Of a stretch of DNA of 64,000 bases, positions 24,649 to 34,080 are shown one piece after another. Source of the stretch: Bacteroidota bacterium (GTDB lineage: Bacteria; Bacteroidota; Bacteroidia; Bacteroidales; SKPS01). Position 1 is the first letter of the stretch. Each line of letters starts with the position of its first letter. A model generated the notes under the pieces. That model made no database searches and was not told where the DNA came from. It worked only from the letters and a program-made list of their open reading frames with translations. Position numbers and translations under genes: made by a program. The stretch covers positions 330,124 through 394,123 of the forward strand of contig JAKLII010000003.1 in the NCBI GenBank assembly GCA_022709695.1, read 5' to 3'.

Positions 24649-26565
24649 ATGTATTCAGTAAACAACCTCTCCATCCATTTCACCGGCGAAGACCTGTTCA
24701 GGGATGTGTCGTTTTTAATCCAGCCGCGAGACCGGATCGGGCTGGTGGGGCGCAATGGTGCCGGAAAAACCACCCTGCTGAGAATGATCAGTGGTGAGCA
24801 GTTGCCTGATTCTGGTGAGGTGGTGATACCCGGAGGGAAAACCATCGGGTTCCTGCCCCAGGAGGTTCAGTTTGCCCCCACCCTTACCGTACGCGAAGAG
24901 ACCCTGAAGGCTTTCGAGGAGATCAACCGGATCGAAAGCAGGATCAGCGAATGGTCTCATGAAGCAGATTCACGTACAGATTATGATTCTGAAGAGTACC
25001 ACAGGCTGATCTCCGGTTTGGCGGACCTGACCGAACACTACCATCTGCTGGGAGGTCAGAACCGGGATGAAGAAACCGAGAAGGTGCTGCTGGGGCTGGG
25101 GTTTACACATGCAGATTTCGACAAGCTGCTGGCCACTTTCAGCGGAGGATGGCAGATGCGGGTAGTGCTGGCAAAACTCATTCTGCAGCGTCCTGATCTG
25201 CTGATGCTTGATGAGCCCACCAACCACCTTGATATAGAGTCGATTACCTGGCTCGAAACCTACCTGAAGGACTATCCCGGCGCTGTCATCCTGGTGTCGC
25301 ACGACCGTGCCTTTCTCGACAATGTGTCGATCCGTACCATCGAAATCAGCGGAGGGAAAATCTATGACTTCAAGGCCCCCTATTCCCGGTACGTGGAACT
25401 GAGGGAACAGCAGCTGGAGCATCAGCAGTCGGTGTGGGCCAACCAGCAGCAGGAGGTGAAGGAGATTGAGAGGTTCATCGAGCGGTTCAGGTATAAATCG
25501 ACCAAAGCCAAGCAGGTGCAGTCGAGGATAAAGATGCTCGAAAAAATGGATACCCGGATTCCGGATGCCCTGGACCAGTCGGCCATCCATTTCAGGTTTC
25601 CGCCTGCCCCTCCCAGCGGGAAGGTGGTGTTCGAAGCAGCCGGGCTGGGCAAAGCCTATGGCAGCCATACGGTATTTGAAAACCTTGATTTTGCGGTGCT
25701 GAAAGGGGATGCCATCGCCTTTGTGGGGCGTAACGGAGAGGGGAAGACCACCCTGTCGCGCATCATTGTGGGGGAACTGGACCATGAAGGAAACGCAAAG
25801 CTTGGCCACAATGTCCGGATCGGGTATTTTGCCCAGAACCAGGCACAGCTCCTTAACGGAAGCCTTACCGTTTTACAGACGCTGGAAGAGGTGGCCGATG
25901 AATCGGTACGTACCCGGTTGCGCACCATTCTGGGAGGTTTTTTGTTTCATGGCGACGATGTGGATAAACGTGTCAGCGTTCTTTCCGGAGGCGAGAAAAC
26001 CCGGCTTGCGCTGGCACGAATGCTCCTTACGCCGGTAAACCTGCTGGTGCTGGATGAGCCTACCAACCACCTCGATATGCGGTCGAAGGATATCCTGAAA
26101 AATGCGCTGATCCATTTTAACGGTACCCTGATTGTGGTTTCCCACGACCGGGATTTTCTGCAGGGGCTCACCTCCAGGGTATTCGAGTTTAAAAACCGGA
26201 CCATCCGGCAGCATCTGGGCGATGTGTATGACTTTCTGGAAGTCAGGAATATTGAAAACCTGCGAGCGCTGGAAGCCGGTAACAGGAACAACTCCCCGCA
26301 GCGGGAAGCGATGCCCTCAGAGAACAAATTGCGCTATGTCCAGAAAAAGGAGGAGGAGCGGGAGCTTCGGAAGAAGAAAAATGAGATCGGCCGCATAGAA
26401 AACGAGATCGAAAAGATGGAGGCCGAACGCCATTCCATCGAAAAAATCCTGGCAGAACCTGAAGCCAACAGTGCAATCCTGAACGACGGAAAACTCTTCA
26501 GCCGCTATGCCGAACTTGAGCAGCTGATCGCCGGTTTGTATGAATCGCTGGATGCACTGCACTGA
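24649..26565 (+). CDS. ABC-F family ATPase
   Basis: A 638-residue soluble ABC-F protein with two ATPase domains and no membrane part. Walker A motifs are GRNGAGKTT (near residue 37) and GRNGEGKTT (near 363). Signature motifs are FSGGWQMRV and LSGGEKTRL. The interdomain linker (IERFIERFRYKSTKAKQVQS, about 281-300) is the P-site tRNA interaction motif of ABC-F translation factors. A C-terminal charged coiled coil (about 550-638) resembles that of Uup. Members act on stalled or recycling ribosomes. The ATG at 24649 is preferred over the longer frame from 24583, which overlaps the CvpA gene. Confidence 0.92.
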   Translation: MYSVNNLSIHFTGEDLFRDVSFLIQPRDRIGLVGRNGAGKTTLLRMISGEQLPDSGEVVIPGGKTIGFLPQEVQFAPTLTVREETLKAFEEINRIESRISEWSHEADSRTDYDSEEYHRLISGLADLTEHYHLLGGQNRDEETEKVLLGLGFTHADFDKLLATFSGGWQMRVVLAKLILQRPDLLMLDEPTNHLDIESITWLETYLKDYPGAVILVSHDRAFLDNVSIRTIEISGGKIYDFKAPYSRYVELREQQLEHQQSVWANQQQEVKEIERFIERFRYKSTKAKQVQSRIKMLEKMDTRIPDALDQSAIHFRFPPAPPSGKVVFEAAGLGKAYGSHTVFENLDFAVLKGDAIAFVGRNGEGKTTLSRIIVGELDHEGNAKLGHNVRIGYFAQNQAQLLNGSLTVLQTLEEVADESVRTRLRTILGGFLFHGDDVDKRVSVLSGGEKTRLALARMLLTPVNLLVLDEPTNHLDMRSKDILKNALIHFNGTLIVVSHDRDFLQGLTSRVFEFKNRTIRQHLGDVYDFLEVRNIENLRALEAGNRNNSPQREAMPSENKLRYVQKKEEERELRKKKNEIGRIENEIEKMEAERHSIEKILAEPEANSAILNDGKLFSRYAELEQLIAGLYESLDALH

Positions 26566-26654
26566 TGGCTGAAGCCGGTTTCATGATGCCCTGATGCACA
26601 TTTCATCAGGAAAAAAAATATTGCAGGGTATTGATTTTTAGGATCGTTCTGTTG

Positions 26655-26662
26655 TAACTTTA
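26655..26662 (+). promoter_or_regulatory. -7-like element of T9SS cargo gene
   Basis: TAACTTTA, one base off TAnnTTTG, 38 nt before the ATG; a TTG at 26631-26633 could serve as -33. Confidence 0.45.
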
Positions 26663-26700
26663 CAGTATTGTTACAACACAAACCCTAATCCTGCCAGGCA

Positions 26701-27720
26701 ATGAAAAAACTGTTACCCTTTCTGTTTTTTGTGTCGTTTTCCATGGCACTTTTCAGTCAGCCGGTGATCAACGCTTCCTTTAACCCGGCACCGGGCGACA
26801 ACTACAAGTATCATCCGGTAAATACGGTAATCACCCCGGGGGCTTCAGGCGCCAATGTCACCTGGGATTTTTCAACGGTGCAGATCATCTACAATCCTAT
26901 AACAGGCAAGTACATGAGCCCTTCCGCTACCCCGTACAACAACGACTTTCCGGGTTGCAACGTTGCCTATGAGGACTTTTTTGTGGCAGGTACCTATCAC
27001 TATTATGAAACCACAGCTTCGAAAATGGAAAAGAAAGGGTACGCCTCGGTGCTGGTGGTTGCCAACTACAGTGACCCCCAGATTATGTTTACCTATCCCT
27101 TTACCTACAACACGGTTGTGAGCGACAGCTTCAAATGCAGTGCACCGGTAGGGACCATGGTTCTGGATAAAACAGGGCATTGGGAAGCCAAAGGGGATGC
27201 CTATGGCACCCTCAGGCTACCGTCAGGGAACTACAGCAATGTATTAAGAATCCGTACAACTTCCTATACCCTTGATGATTACGGCTCCAGTGTGGGGAAT
27301 TATGAGGTGGATGCAGAGGAGTACCTGTGGGTATCCACCACCACCAAGGTCCCCTTGTTGCGCATTGCAGTGGAATACCATTTTGCCAACGGTTCTCCGG
27401 TGGATACCATTGAGTATATCAGGGTTTCGGATGAGGTTTCAGGGGTGGGTGACCCGGAAGGCAACATAACCCATCTGCAACTCTATCCAAACCCTGCTTC
27501 CGGAACGGTTAACCTCGAATTCCGGCTGAACAGGCCTTCGGCTGTAGCACTTACCCTGCTAAGTGCCGACGGAAAGATCATCAGGACACAAAGTGAGGCT
27601 GATGGTTCAACCGGTTTCATGCGCCGGGAAATGGACATCAGCCTTCTGCCCAAAGGCCTCTATTTCCTGAAGTTCGAAGCCGATGGGGTAAACCGGGTGT
27701 TCAAGGTGCTGAAGAACTGA
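26701..27720 (+). CDS. Secreted protein with type IX secretion C-terminal sorting domain
   Basis: A 339-residue exported protein. A signal peptide (MKKLLPFLFFVSFSMALFS) starts it. The last ~80 residues are a type A T9SS sorting domain, with the typical LQLYPNPASGTVNLEF opening, the internal LLSADGKII segment and the closing LPKGLYFLKFEADG block. It should cross the outer membrane by the PorSS machinery and be surface-attached or released. The central part (about 20-250) is beta-rich, begins after INASFNPAPGDNYKYH, and has no recognised domain. Its stop is immediately followed by the stop of the convergent prenyltransferase gene, with no gap. Confidence 0.9.
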   Translation: MKKLLPFLFFVSFSMALFSQPVINASFNPAPGDNYKYHPVNTVITPGASGANVTWDFSTVQIIYNPITGKYMSPSATPYNNDFPGCNVAYEDFFVAGTYHYYETTASKMEKKGYASVLVVANYSDPQIMFTYPFTYNTVVSDSFKCSAPVGTMVLDKTGHWEAKGDAYGTLRLPSGNYSNVLRIRTTSYTLDDYGSSVGNYEVDAEEYLWVSTTTKVPLLRIAVEYHFANGSPVDTIEYIRVSDEVSGVGDPEGNITHLQLYPNPASGTVNLEFRLNRPSAVALTLLSADGKIIRTQSEADGSTGFMRREMDISLLPKGLYFLKFEADGVNRVFKVLKN

Positions 27721-28692
27721 TTACAGATCCCTCAGTTTCATCGATTCCAGCATTTGATGCAGGGGAATCAGTTTCGCTTCGCCGGCGTGTAACTGCCGAA
27801 GGAATTCCAGGCCTTCGGAGTTCAGTTGTTCAATGGCACGGTCTGTAAGTTTATCAATGGAATATTTTCTGAACAGGGCTGTGATGGTCTGAATTTTCCG
27901 TTCAGGTTCATCATGTTTTGCCATCCACCGGATGATCTCCCCGCGATCCTGAGGTGTGGCTGCTTCCAGGCAGCTTATTAACAGAAAGGTTTTTTTGTTG
28001 GTGAGGATATCATTGCCGGTTTTCTTCCCAAACCTGCTTTCGTCGCCAAACACATCCAGCAGATCATCCTTCAGCTGAAAGGCAAGCCCGATTTTTTCCC
28101 CGAAACGGTAAAGCAACTCCACCTCATCCGCAGGGGCTCCGGCAATCTGGGCTCCCATTTTCAGGGCTCCGGCAATCAGCACGGAGGTCTTTAGCCGGAT
28201 CATCTCCATATATTCAGGGATGGAAACCGATGCGCTGGTCTCGAAATCCATGTCGTACTGCTGCCCTTCACACACCTCACGGGCTGTCTGGTTAAAGGTA
28301 CCCAGCACATCCGTAAGATGGTCGGTCGGGGTTTTTAAAAGAAGGTCATAAGCCAGCACCATCATGGTGTCGCCTGAAAGAATGGCTGTATTGACATCCC
28401 ATTTCGTATGGACGGTCTCCCTGCCCCTTCGCATGGGCGCATGATCCATAATATCATCATGCATCAGCGTGAAGTTGTGGAAAACCTCAATGCCGATGGC
28501 TGCATCGAGGACACTTTCGGGCTTTCGGCCATACATCTGGGCCGCCAGTAACAGCAATACAGGCCTGAGCCTTTTTCCACCCAGGGACATGATATACGCA
28601 ATCGGTTCATACAGGGTGGAAGGGATTCCGGAAAAATGCTCCTCCTGAAGCTTTTCTCCCACCAGCCGGTGCAATTCGTCGAGTGATTTCAT
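27721..28692 (-). CDS. Polyprenyl synthetase (trans-isoprenyl diphosphate synthase)
   Basis: A 323-residue short- or medium-chain isoprenyl diphosphate synthase. It condenses isopentenyl diphosphate with allylic diphosphates for quinone, carrier or other isoprenoids. It has the family motif GGKRLRPVLLLL, the first aspartate-rich motif DDIMD (in LMHDDIMDHAPMRRG) and the second DDLLD (in LKDDLLDVFGD). The residues before the first motif (FHNFTLMH) include aromatic side chains that would limit chain length, so a C15-C20 product is plausible but not provable. A TACCTTCG -7-like site lies at 28731-28738 on the minus strand. Confidence 0.92.
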   Translation of the reverse strand: MKSLDELHRLVGEKLQEEHFSGIPSTLYEPIAYIMSLGGKRLRPVLLLLAAQMYGRKPESVLDAAIGIEVFHNFTLMHDDIMDHAPMRRGRETVHTKWDVNTAILSGDTMMVLAYDLLLKTPTDHLTDVLGTFNQTAREVCEGQQYDMDFETSASVSIPEYMEMIRLKTSVLIAGALKMGAQIAGAPADEVELLYRFGEKIGLAFQLKDDLLDVFGDESRFGKKTGNDILTNKKTFLLISCLEAATPQDRGEIIRWMAKHDEPERKIQTITALFRKYSIDKLTDRAIEQLNSEGLEFLRQLHAGEAKLIPLHQMLESMKLRDL

Positions 28693-28766
28693 ACCGGGTC
28701 AAACAAGGTTTGATGCAAAAAGTTTGGAGCCGAAGGTATAAAAAAACTTCTGATACCCGCGATATG

Positions 28767-28774
28767 TATCTTTC
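28767..28774 (+). promoter_or_regulatory. -7-like element of mobA
   Basis: TATCTTTC, one base off TAnnTTTG, 19 nt before the ATG; a second match (TATTTTTG, 28778-28785) is too close to the start. Confidence 0.4.
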
Positions 28775-28792
28775 TGCTATTTTTGATGAACC

Positions 28793-29413
28793 ATGACAGA
28801 CAGTGCTCCGTTACCCCTCTCCATTGCCTTACTGGCAGGTGGATCCGGCAGCCGGCTGGGCGGAACCCAGAAAGCCCTGATTCCATGGAAAGAAGGTACA
28901 TTGCTGTCAGAATTCCTGAATGCCTTTACAAACCTCACCAGCGATCTTTTTATCATCGCCAATCATCCTCTGCCTAAACCCTATCATACGGTTCCGGCCT
29001 ACCCTGACCTGATTCCCGGTAAAGGACCCCTGTCGGGTATCCACGCAGCCTTGTCTGCTGCCCGGAACCCCCTGGTGCTGATTGTTGCCTGCGATATGCC
29101 GTTCATCACACCGGATGCAGCCGGATGGCTGATGCCGTATGTATTAAAAAACCCGGGAAAGGTAATCATCCCGTTGGGCATCCGGGGGCCCGAACCGATG
29201 TTTGGCATCTGGCCGGTAGCAGTTCTGACGCTTCTTGAGAGCTGGCTGCAAAAGGACAAGCCACTGAAAATCATGCATTTCCTTGAATTTCACGACCTGC
29301 CGTCCCTGATTCCGTTCAGGGTGGATCCTTCTGCAGAAAACTTTTTTTTCAACATTAACTCACCTGACGACCTGACAAGAGCCGCCCGGTTTCCGGATGA
29401 GTCCGGTACCTGA
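28793..29413 (+). CDS. mobA: Molybdenum cofactor guanylyltransferase
   Basis: A 206-residue nucleotidyltransferase that joins GMP to molybdopterin to give the guanine dinucleotide cofactor needed by formate dehydrogenases. The N-terminus carries LAGGSGSRLGG followed by QKAL, the nucleotide-binding loop of the family. Other conserved blocks are PLSGIHAAL and ACDMPF, with the metal-binding Asp, and the NINSPDDL motif near the C-terminus. It lies 106 bp upstream of the formate dehydrogenase genes on the same strand, which suits a cofactor supply role. Confidence 0.92.
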   Translation: MTDSAPLPLSIALLAGGSGSRLGGTQKALIPWKEGTLLSEFLNAFTNLTSDLFIIANHPLPKPYHTVPAYPDLIPGKGPLSGIHAALSAARNPLVLIVACDMPFITPDAAGWLMPYVLKNPGKVIIPLGIRGPEPMFGIWPVAVLTLLESWLQKDKPLKIMHFLEFHDLPSLIPFRVDPSAENFFFNINSPDDLTRAARFPDESGT

Positions 29414-29451
29414 AGGATTATAAACAACCCATCTGGTGTTACGTAAATGTA

Positions 29452-29459
29452 TATATTTG
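29452..29459 (+). promoter_or_regulatory. -7 element upstream of the formate dehydrogenase operon
   Basis: TATATTTG, a full match to TAnnTTTG, 60 nt before the first ATG. Confidence 0.55.
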
Positions 29460-29519
29460 ACTATCTGAATAAGTCCACAGAATGAACCTGCTCCCAATAT
29501 TCCGGTAAATTATAACCCT

Positions 29520-29978
29520 ATGGATATCAAGAATATTCTTACGAAATACCCCCCATCCAGAGAATATCTTCTCGAGGTATTGCATGAGATTCAGGAAGCT
29601 GACCCCCAAAATCATGTGAGTACGGAGGCCATGACCGAAGTGGCAGCATGGATGAAAATTCCCCTCTCTGCGGTGTATGGTGTGCTGAAGTATTATTCGA
29701 TGTACAGTTCGGCACCCCGCGGGAAGCATATTGTACGGGTATGTAATTCAGTGGTTTGTGCCATGAAGGGAGGTGAAGGGATCAAATCGGCTCTTGAAAA
29801 CCGGTATCCGGCAAATACCGGAACCTACCCATCCGGAAGTTTTTCAGTCGAATTTACAGAATGTCTGGGGCATTGCGAGCAGGCTCCTGCCATGATGATT
29901 GATGCCGGGGTATTGGGCAATCTGGATCCGGAGTCTGCCATAGCTGCATTGAATTCGTTAAATGACAACACTTTATGA
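29520..29978 (+). CDS. NuoE-like [2Fe-2S] subunit of NAD-dependent formate dehydrogenase
   Basis: A 152-residue thioredoxin-fold iron-sulfur subunit. Four cysteines in CNSVVC (C-x4-C) and CLGHC (C-x3-C) match the NuoE/HoxE/HydC [2Fe-2S] site. The N-terminal helical domain begins with LTKYPPSREYLLEVLHEIQ. It passes electrons between the FMN-bearing NuoF-like subunit and other clusters. It overlaps the NuoF-like gene by 4 bp. With the catalytic subunit downstream it forms a soluble NAD-linked formate dehydrogenase rather than respiratory complex I; no other nuo genes are present. Confidence 0.9.
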   Translation: MDIKNILTKYPPSREYLLEVLHEIQEADPQNHVSTEAMTEVAAWMKIPLSAVYGVLKYYSMYSSAPRGKHIVRVCNSVVCAMKGGEGIKSALENRYPANTGTYPSGSFSVEFTECLGHCEQAPAMMIDAGVLGNLDPESAIAALNSLNDNTL

Positions 29979-31219
29979 AAGCACCTGGAACACCTGTCGT
30001 GATTTCGCTCCGCGGATTGGGACAACTGGCTCCGCTTGATTTACAGGGCTACCGGAATAGCGGAGGTTTTTCTTCATTGGCGCAGGCTTTGACAACCGGT
30101 GCCCCGGAAATTATTCAGATGGTTACTGCTTCCGGTCTCAGAGGGCGGGGTGGCGCCGGATTTCCCACCGGGATGAAGTGGAAATTTGCTGCTGCCGAGC
30201 CATCTCCGGAGAAATATGTGATCGCCAATGCCGACGAAGGGGAGCCCGGGACTTTCAAGGACCGGTATATCATGGAGGGGGTTCCGTTCAGGTTTCTCGA
30301 GGGGCTGATGATTGCCGCACTGGCAGTGGGTGCTGAAGAGGCATGGATCTATATCCGAAAGGAGTACACCAGATCCATCGGGGTGCTGAAACAGGCCATC
30401 GGGATGCTGTATGAAGCCGGGCTGGCCGGGGATGACATCGGGCAGAGCGGCAGAAAACTGGATGTGTACCTGACCGCCGGGGCAGGATCCTACCTGTGCG
30501 GTGATGAGACCACGCTGCTGGAGTCTATGGAGGGTAAGAGGGGAAACCCCCGCTATAAGCCCCCGTTTCCGGCGCAGAAAGGATTCCGTGGGAAACCTTC
30601 GGTGGTCAATAACGTGGAGACCCTTTCGCATGTCCCCGATATCATTCTGAACGGCCCCGACTGGTACAGGCAGGTGGGTACCGAAAAGTCGCCCGGCACC
30701 AAGCTGTATTGCCTGAGCGGAACGGTGGCAAAACCCGGGGTATATGAACTTCCCATGGGGACCACCCTCCGGCAGCTCCTGTACGATTATGGGGGTGGCA
30801 TGGCCGATGGTGCTGCCTTCAAAGGGGCGTTGATGGGGGGTGCCGCCGGCACCTTCGCCGATGCCTCCCTGCTGGATATCCCGATGGATTATGATGAGCT
30901 GAAGAGCAGGGGGGCAACCCTGGGCTCCGGTGCGATGATCATCATGGGGATGGAAGACAGCGCGCCTGCGATGCTACATAATATCCTCAAATTCTTCAGA
31001 CACGAATCCTGCGGCAAATGCGTACCATGCCGTATCGGTTGTCACAGGCTCGAGGAGATGTCGGAGGAGCTGCTGGGCGGTTCTCCTGATAAAACAATGA
31101 TCATGCAACGCATGGCCAAAGAGTCGCAGATGATGGCCAGGACCTCCCTCTGCGGACTCGGGCAATCACCGGTATTGCCTGTTACCAGTGTTTTCCGTTA
31201 TTTTTCAGCAGATTTCTAA
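29975..31219 (+). CDS. NuoF-like NADH-binding flavoprotein subunit of formate dehydrogenase
   Basis: A 414-residue flavoprotein that binds FMN and NAD(H). The NADH/FMN loop GRGGAGFPTGMKW lies near residues 52-64 and the conserved NADEGEPGTFKDR follows. The [4Fe-4S] site is SCGKCVPCRIGC near residue 345, with the fourth Cys in SLCGLGQ near the C-terminus. Compared with some homologues it lacks an extra N-terminal thioredoxin-like domain and the C-terminal ferredoxin domain. It is coupled to the NuoE-like gene and followed after 15 bp by the catalytic subunit gene. Confidence 0.92.
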   Translation: MKAPGTPVVISLRGLGQLAPLDLQGYRNSGGFSSLAQALTTGAPEIIQMVTASGLRGRGGAGFPTGMKWKFAAAEPSPEKYVIANADEGEPGTFKDRYIMEGVPFRFLEGLMIAALAVGAEEAWIYIRKEYTRSIGVLKQAIGMLYEAGLAGDDIGQSGRKLDVYLTAGAGSYLCGDETTLLESMEGKRGNPRYKPPFPAQKGFRGKPSVVNNVETLSHVPDIILNGPDWYRQVGTEKSPGTKLYCLSGTVAKPGVYELPMGTTLRQLLYDYGGGMADGAAFKGALMGGAAGTFADASLLDIPMDYDELKSRGATLGSGAMIIMGMEDSAPAMLHNILKFFRHESCGKCVPCRIGCHRLEEMSEELLGGSPDKTMIMQRMAKESQMMARTSLCGLGQSPVLPVTSVFRYFSADF

Positions 31220-31234
31220 AACCACAGAATTTAT

Positions 31235-33988
31235 ATGAACCAGGAGAAAATCTCTATAACCATTGATGGCAGGAGGATTGAAACCCTCGCAGGGGATAAT
31301 CTGCTCAGGGTTGCCAGAGCGAATGGTTTCGATATCCCGGGGCTTTGCTATCATCACAAACTTACCCCGACAGGCGCCTGCAGGTTGTGTCTGGTAAAGA
31401 TCAACGACAATCCGGGTATGGTAACGGCATGCACCACCCCGGTGCAGGAGGGGATGCGGGTAACTGCTTTTGATGCTGAGTTGGAGGAGGCGCGCAGTTT
31501 TTTGATTGACTATCTGCTGGCGGAGCATAATGCTGATGACGATGGAACTTACAGCGACGAGCTTTTGGCGCTTGCCCGGCGCTATGGACTTGAGAATGCG
31601 GCGGCAAGAAAGTTCAGCCCGTTCTGGCAGCAGATGGATAATCCCCTGGATGACTCCGCTCCGGTGCTAACCTACGATGCCTCAAAGTGTATCCGCTGCT
31701 TCCGGTGCATCAAGGCCTGTGATGAGGTGCAGGGGAAAAACGTGCTCTCGGTTGCCCACAGGGGAACCCACAGCTATATCATCGGGGGTGCCGGCATTTG
31801 GGGGCAATCGGAGTGCGACGGCTGCGGTGAATGTATCCAGCTTTGTCCCACGGGCGCCATCGTGGAAAAGCTGCACCGCGGTGAGATCGCTTTCCCCAGG
31901 ACCCATCCGATGGAGGTGGCAGGCATTGACAAAAGGGTGGTAACCACCTGCCCCTATTGCGGGGTGGGATGCCGCATCGAACTGTGGGTAAAAAACGGCA
32001 GGATCGTCCGGTCCAACGGCGTAGAAGGTATCTCGCCCAACGATGGCCGTCTGTGCGTTAAGGGTCGCTTCGGATATGATTTTATCCACAGCCCCGAAAG
32101 GCTTACCGTGCCCCTGATCCGGAAGGACGGGGTGTTCACGGAAGCATCATGGGATGAGGCACTCGGACTTGTTGCCCGGAAATTGTCCGAAATCCGGAAT
32201 ACTTACGGCCCCGGTGCCCTGGCAGGCTATTCGTCGGCCAAATGCACCAACGAAGACAATTACATCTTCCAGAAGTTCGTAAGGATCGCCTTCGGCACCA
32301 ACAATGTTGACTATTGCACCCGCCTGTGCCATGCCTCCACGGTGGTGGCCATGCTCCGCTCCATCGGCGACGGAGCGGGCAGCAATTCCATTGAGGATTT
32401 TGAGACTACCGACCTGCTGGTGGTCATTGGCAACAATATCATCGAAACCCACCCCATCACCGCCACCTATGTGAAAAGGGGCATCAAAAAGGGGATGAAG
32501 GTGCTCGTGATCGATCCGAAATGGACACCGCTGGTGCCCATGGCCACCCTCGCCCTGCAACCCAGGCTTGGTACCGACGTGGCGCTGCTCAACGGAATGA
32601 TCCGTGTGATCATTCAGGAGGGCCTCTATGATGAAGACTTCATCCGCAAACGGGTGGACAAGGGGATGGAGGCTTTTGAGGCGCTGAAGGAACTGACGGA
32701 AAAATACACCCCTGAAGTCACGGAAACCATTACCGGGGTCAAGGCAGCAGATATCGTGAAAGCTGCCCGGATGTATGCCACCTCCCCTACGGCCATGATT
32801 GCCACCGGTATGGGGATGAGCCAGCAGGTTACCGGTTCCAACAATGTGTTTTCGCTGATCAATATAATGCTGATTTCAGGGCAGATCGGAAAGGAAAGGG
32901 TGGGGATCGATCCGCCACGCGGACAAAACAACGTGCAGGGTGCCACCGATGTGGGTGCATCACCGGTGAACTACCCCGGTTATATTCCGGTAACCAACGC
33001 AGAAAACCGCCGTAAAGTGGCCGGCGTATGGGGCGTGCCTTTTGAGTCCCTTTCGGGCACCCCGGGACTTACCACGGTGGAGATTGCCAAAGCAGCCTAC
33101 GACGGAAAGGTCAAGGGGCTGTATATCATGGGGGAAAACCCGATGGTGACCGATCCCAACCTGAACCATACAGAGGAGGCATTCCGCAAACTCGATTTCC
33201 TGGTGGTGCAGGACATTTTCATGACCCAGACTGCCCGCCTTGCCGATGTGGTGCTCCCCGCCTCTGCCTTTGCCGAAAAGGACGGCACCTTCGTAAACTC
33301 CGACCGCAGGGTGAACCGTGTGCGCTGGGCAGTGGAGATGCCCGGCGAAGCCCGCGAAGACTGGCAGATCCTCCTGGAGGTCTCCCGCAGGATGGGATAC
33401 CCCATGCCCGAATACCGCGATGCCTCGGAAATCTTCGACGAAATTGCACGGGTAACCCCGATGATGGCAGGCATCAGCTATAACCGCATCGAACATGAGG
33501 GAATCCAGTGGCCCTGTCCGACACCTGACCATCCCGGTACAGGCACCCTCTTCCTCGACCGGTTCAATACCCCCAACGGGCTGGCGGTCATCAACCCGGT
33601 GGATTATGTGCCCCAGACTGAAAAGGTATCGGACGACTATCCCTTCCTGCTCAATTCGGGCCGAATCCTGTTCCAGTACCACTCCAGCACCATGTCGGGG
33701 CGCAACGATGCCCTCAACGCCTACGCCAGCGAATCGTATGTGATTGTCCATCCACATGATGCACTGAAGCAGGGCCTTTCTGAAGGATGTACCGTGAGAA
33801 TCTGGTCGAAGCAGGGTGAATTGACCACCCGTGTGTCCATCAGGGAAGAGGTGCTCGAAGGTGAGCTGTTCATGCCGTTCCATTTCGGGGATGCCCTGGT
33901 GAATAAGCTCACCCGCGACGATCTCGATCCCTTCTCAAAAATTGCCCCTTTTAAGCTTTCAGCGGTAAATCTGCAAAAGATCGGCTGA
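31235..33988 (+). CDS. Formate dehydrogenase catalytic subunit (Mo/W-bis-MGD)
   Basis: A 917-residue molybdopterin oxidoreductase that interconverts formate and CO2. The N-terminus has a [2Fe-2S] ferredoxin domain with Cys in GLCYHH and GACRLC, followed by two [4Fe-4S] motifs in CIRCFRCIKAC and CDGCGECIQLC. The FeS-molybdopterin core then starts at TCPYCGVGC. The active-site residue is Cys365 (TGC at 32327-32329, in RLCHAS), where selenoenzymes have Sec; the next His is kept. The C-terminal domain is the MGD-binding fold. With the NuoE/F-like subunits it forms a cytoplasmic NAD-linked complex; no twin-arginine signal is present. Homologues are named FdhA or FdsA, and this sequence does not settle which. 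Confidence 0.92.
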   Translation: MNQEKISITIDGRRIETLAGDNLLRVARANGFDIPGLCYHHKLTPTGACRLCLVKINDNPGMVTACTTPVQEGMRVTAFDAELEEARSFLIDYLLAEHNADDDGTYSDELLALARRYGLENAAARKFSPFWQQMDNPLDDSAPVLTYDASKCIRCFRCIKACDEVQGKNVLSVAHRGTHSYIIGGAGIWGQSECDGCGECIQLCPTGAIVEKLHRGEIAFPRTHPMEVAGIDKRVVTTCPYCGVGCRIELWVKNGRIVRSNGVEGISPNDGRLCVKGRFGYDFIHSPERLTVPLIRKDGVFTEASWDEALGLVARKLSEIRNTYGPGALAGYSSAKCTNEDNYIFQKFVRIAFGTNNVDYCTRLCHASTVVAMLRSIGDGAGSNSIEDFETTDLLVVIGNNIIETHPITATYVKRGIKKGMKVLVIDPKWTPLVPMATLALQPRLGTDVALLNGMIRVIIQEGLYDEDFIRKRVDKGMEAFEALKELTEKYTPEVTETITGVKAADIVKAARMYATSPTAMIATGMGMSQQVTGSNNVFSLINIMLISGQIGKERVGIDPPRGQNNVQGATDVGASPVNYPGYIPVTNAENRRKVAGVWGVPFESLSGTPGLTTVEIAKAAYDGKVKGLYIMGENPMVTDPNLNHTEEAFRKLDFLVVQDIFMTQTARLADVVLPASAFAEKDGTFVNSDRRVNRVRWAVEMPGEAREDWQILLEVSRRMGYPMPEYRDASEIFDEIARVTPMMAGISYNRIEHEGIQWPCPTPDHPGTGTLFLDRFNTPNGLAVINPVDYVPQTEKVSDDYPFLLNSGRILFQYHSSTMSGRNDALNAYASESYVIVHPHDALKQGLSEGCTVRIWSKQGELTTRVSIREEVLEGELFMPFHFGDALVNKLTRDDLDPFSKIAPFKLSAVNLQKIG

Positions 33989-34080
33989 ATCATCCGACTC
34001 CGGTAAACATTTTTCGGGTGGAGTTGTTATAGGGTTGTTAATCAAATCAAACCCGTAACCCACACTTAATCCACCCCATT

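Noticed and set aside
32327-32329. Selenocysteine in the formate dehydrogenase
   Set aside because: The active-site codon is TGC, a normal Cys, so no recoding is needed.
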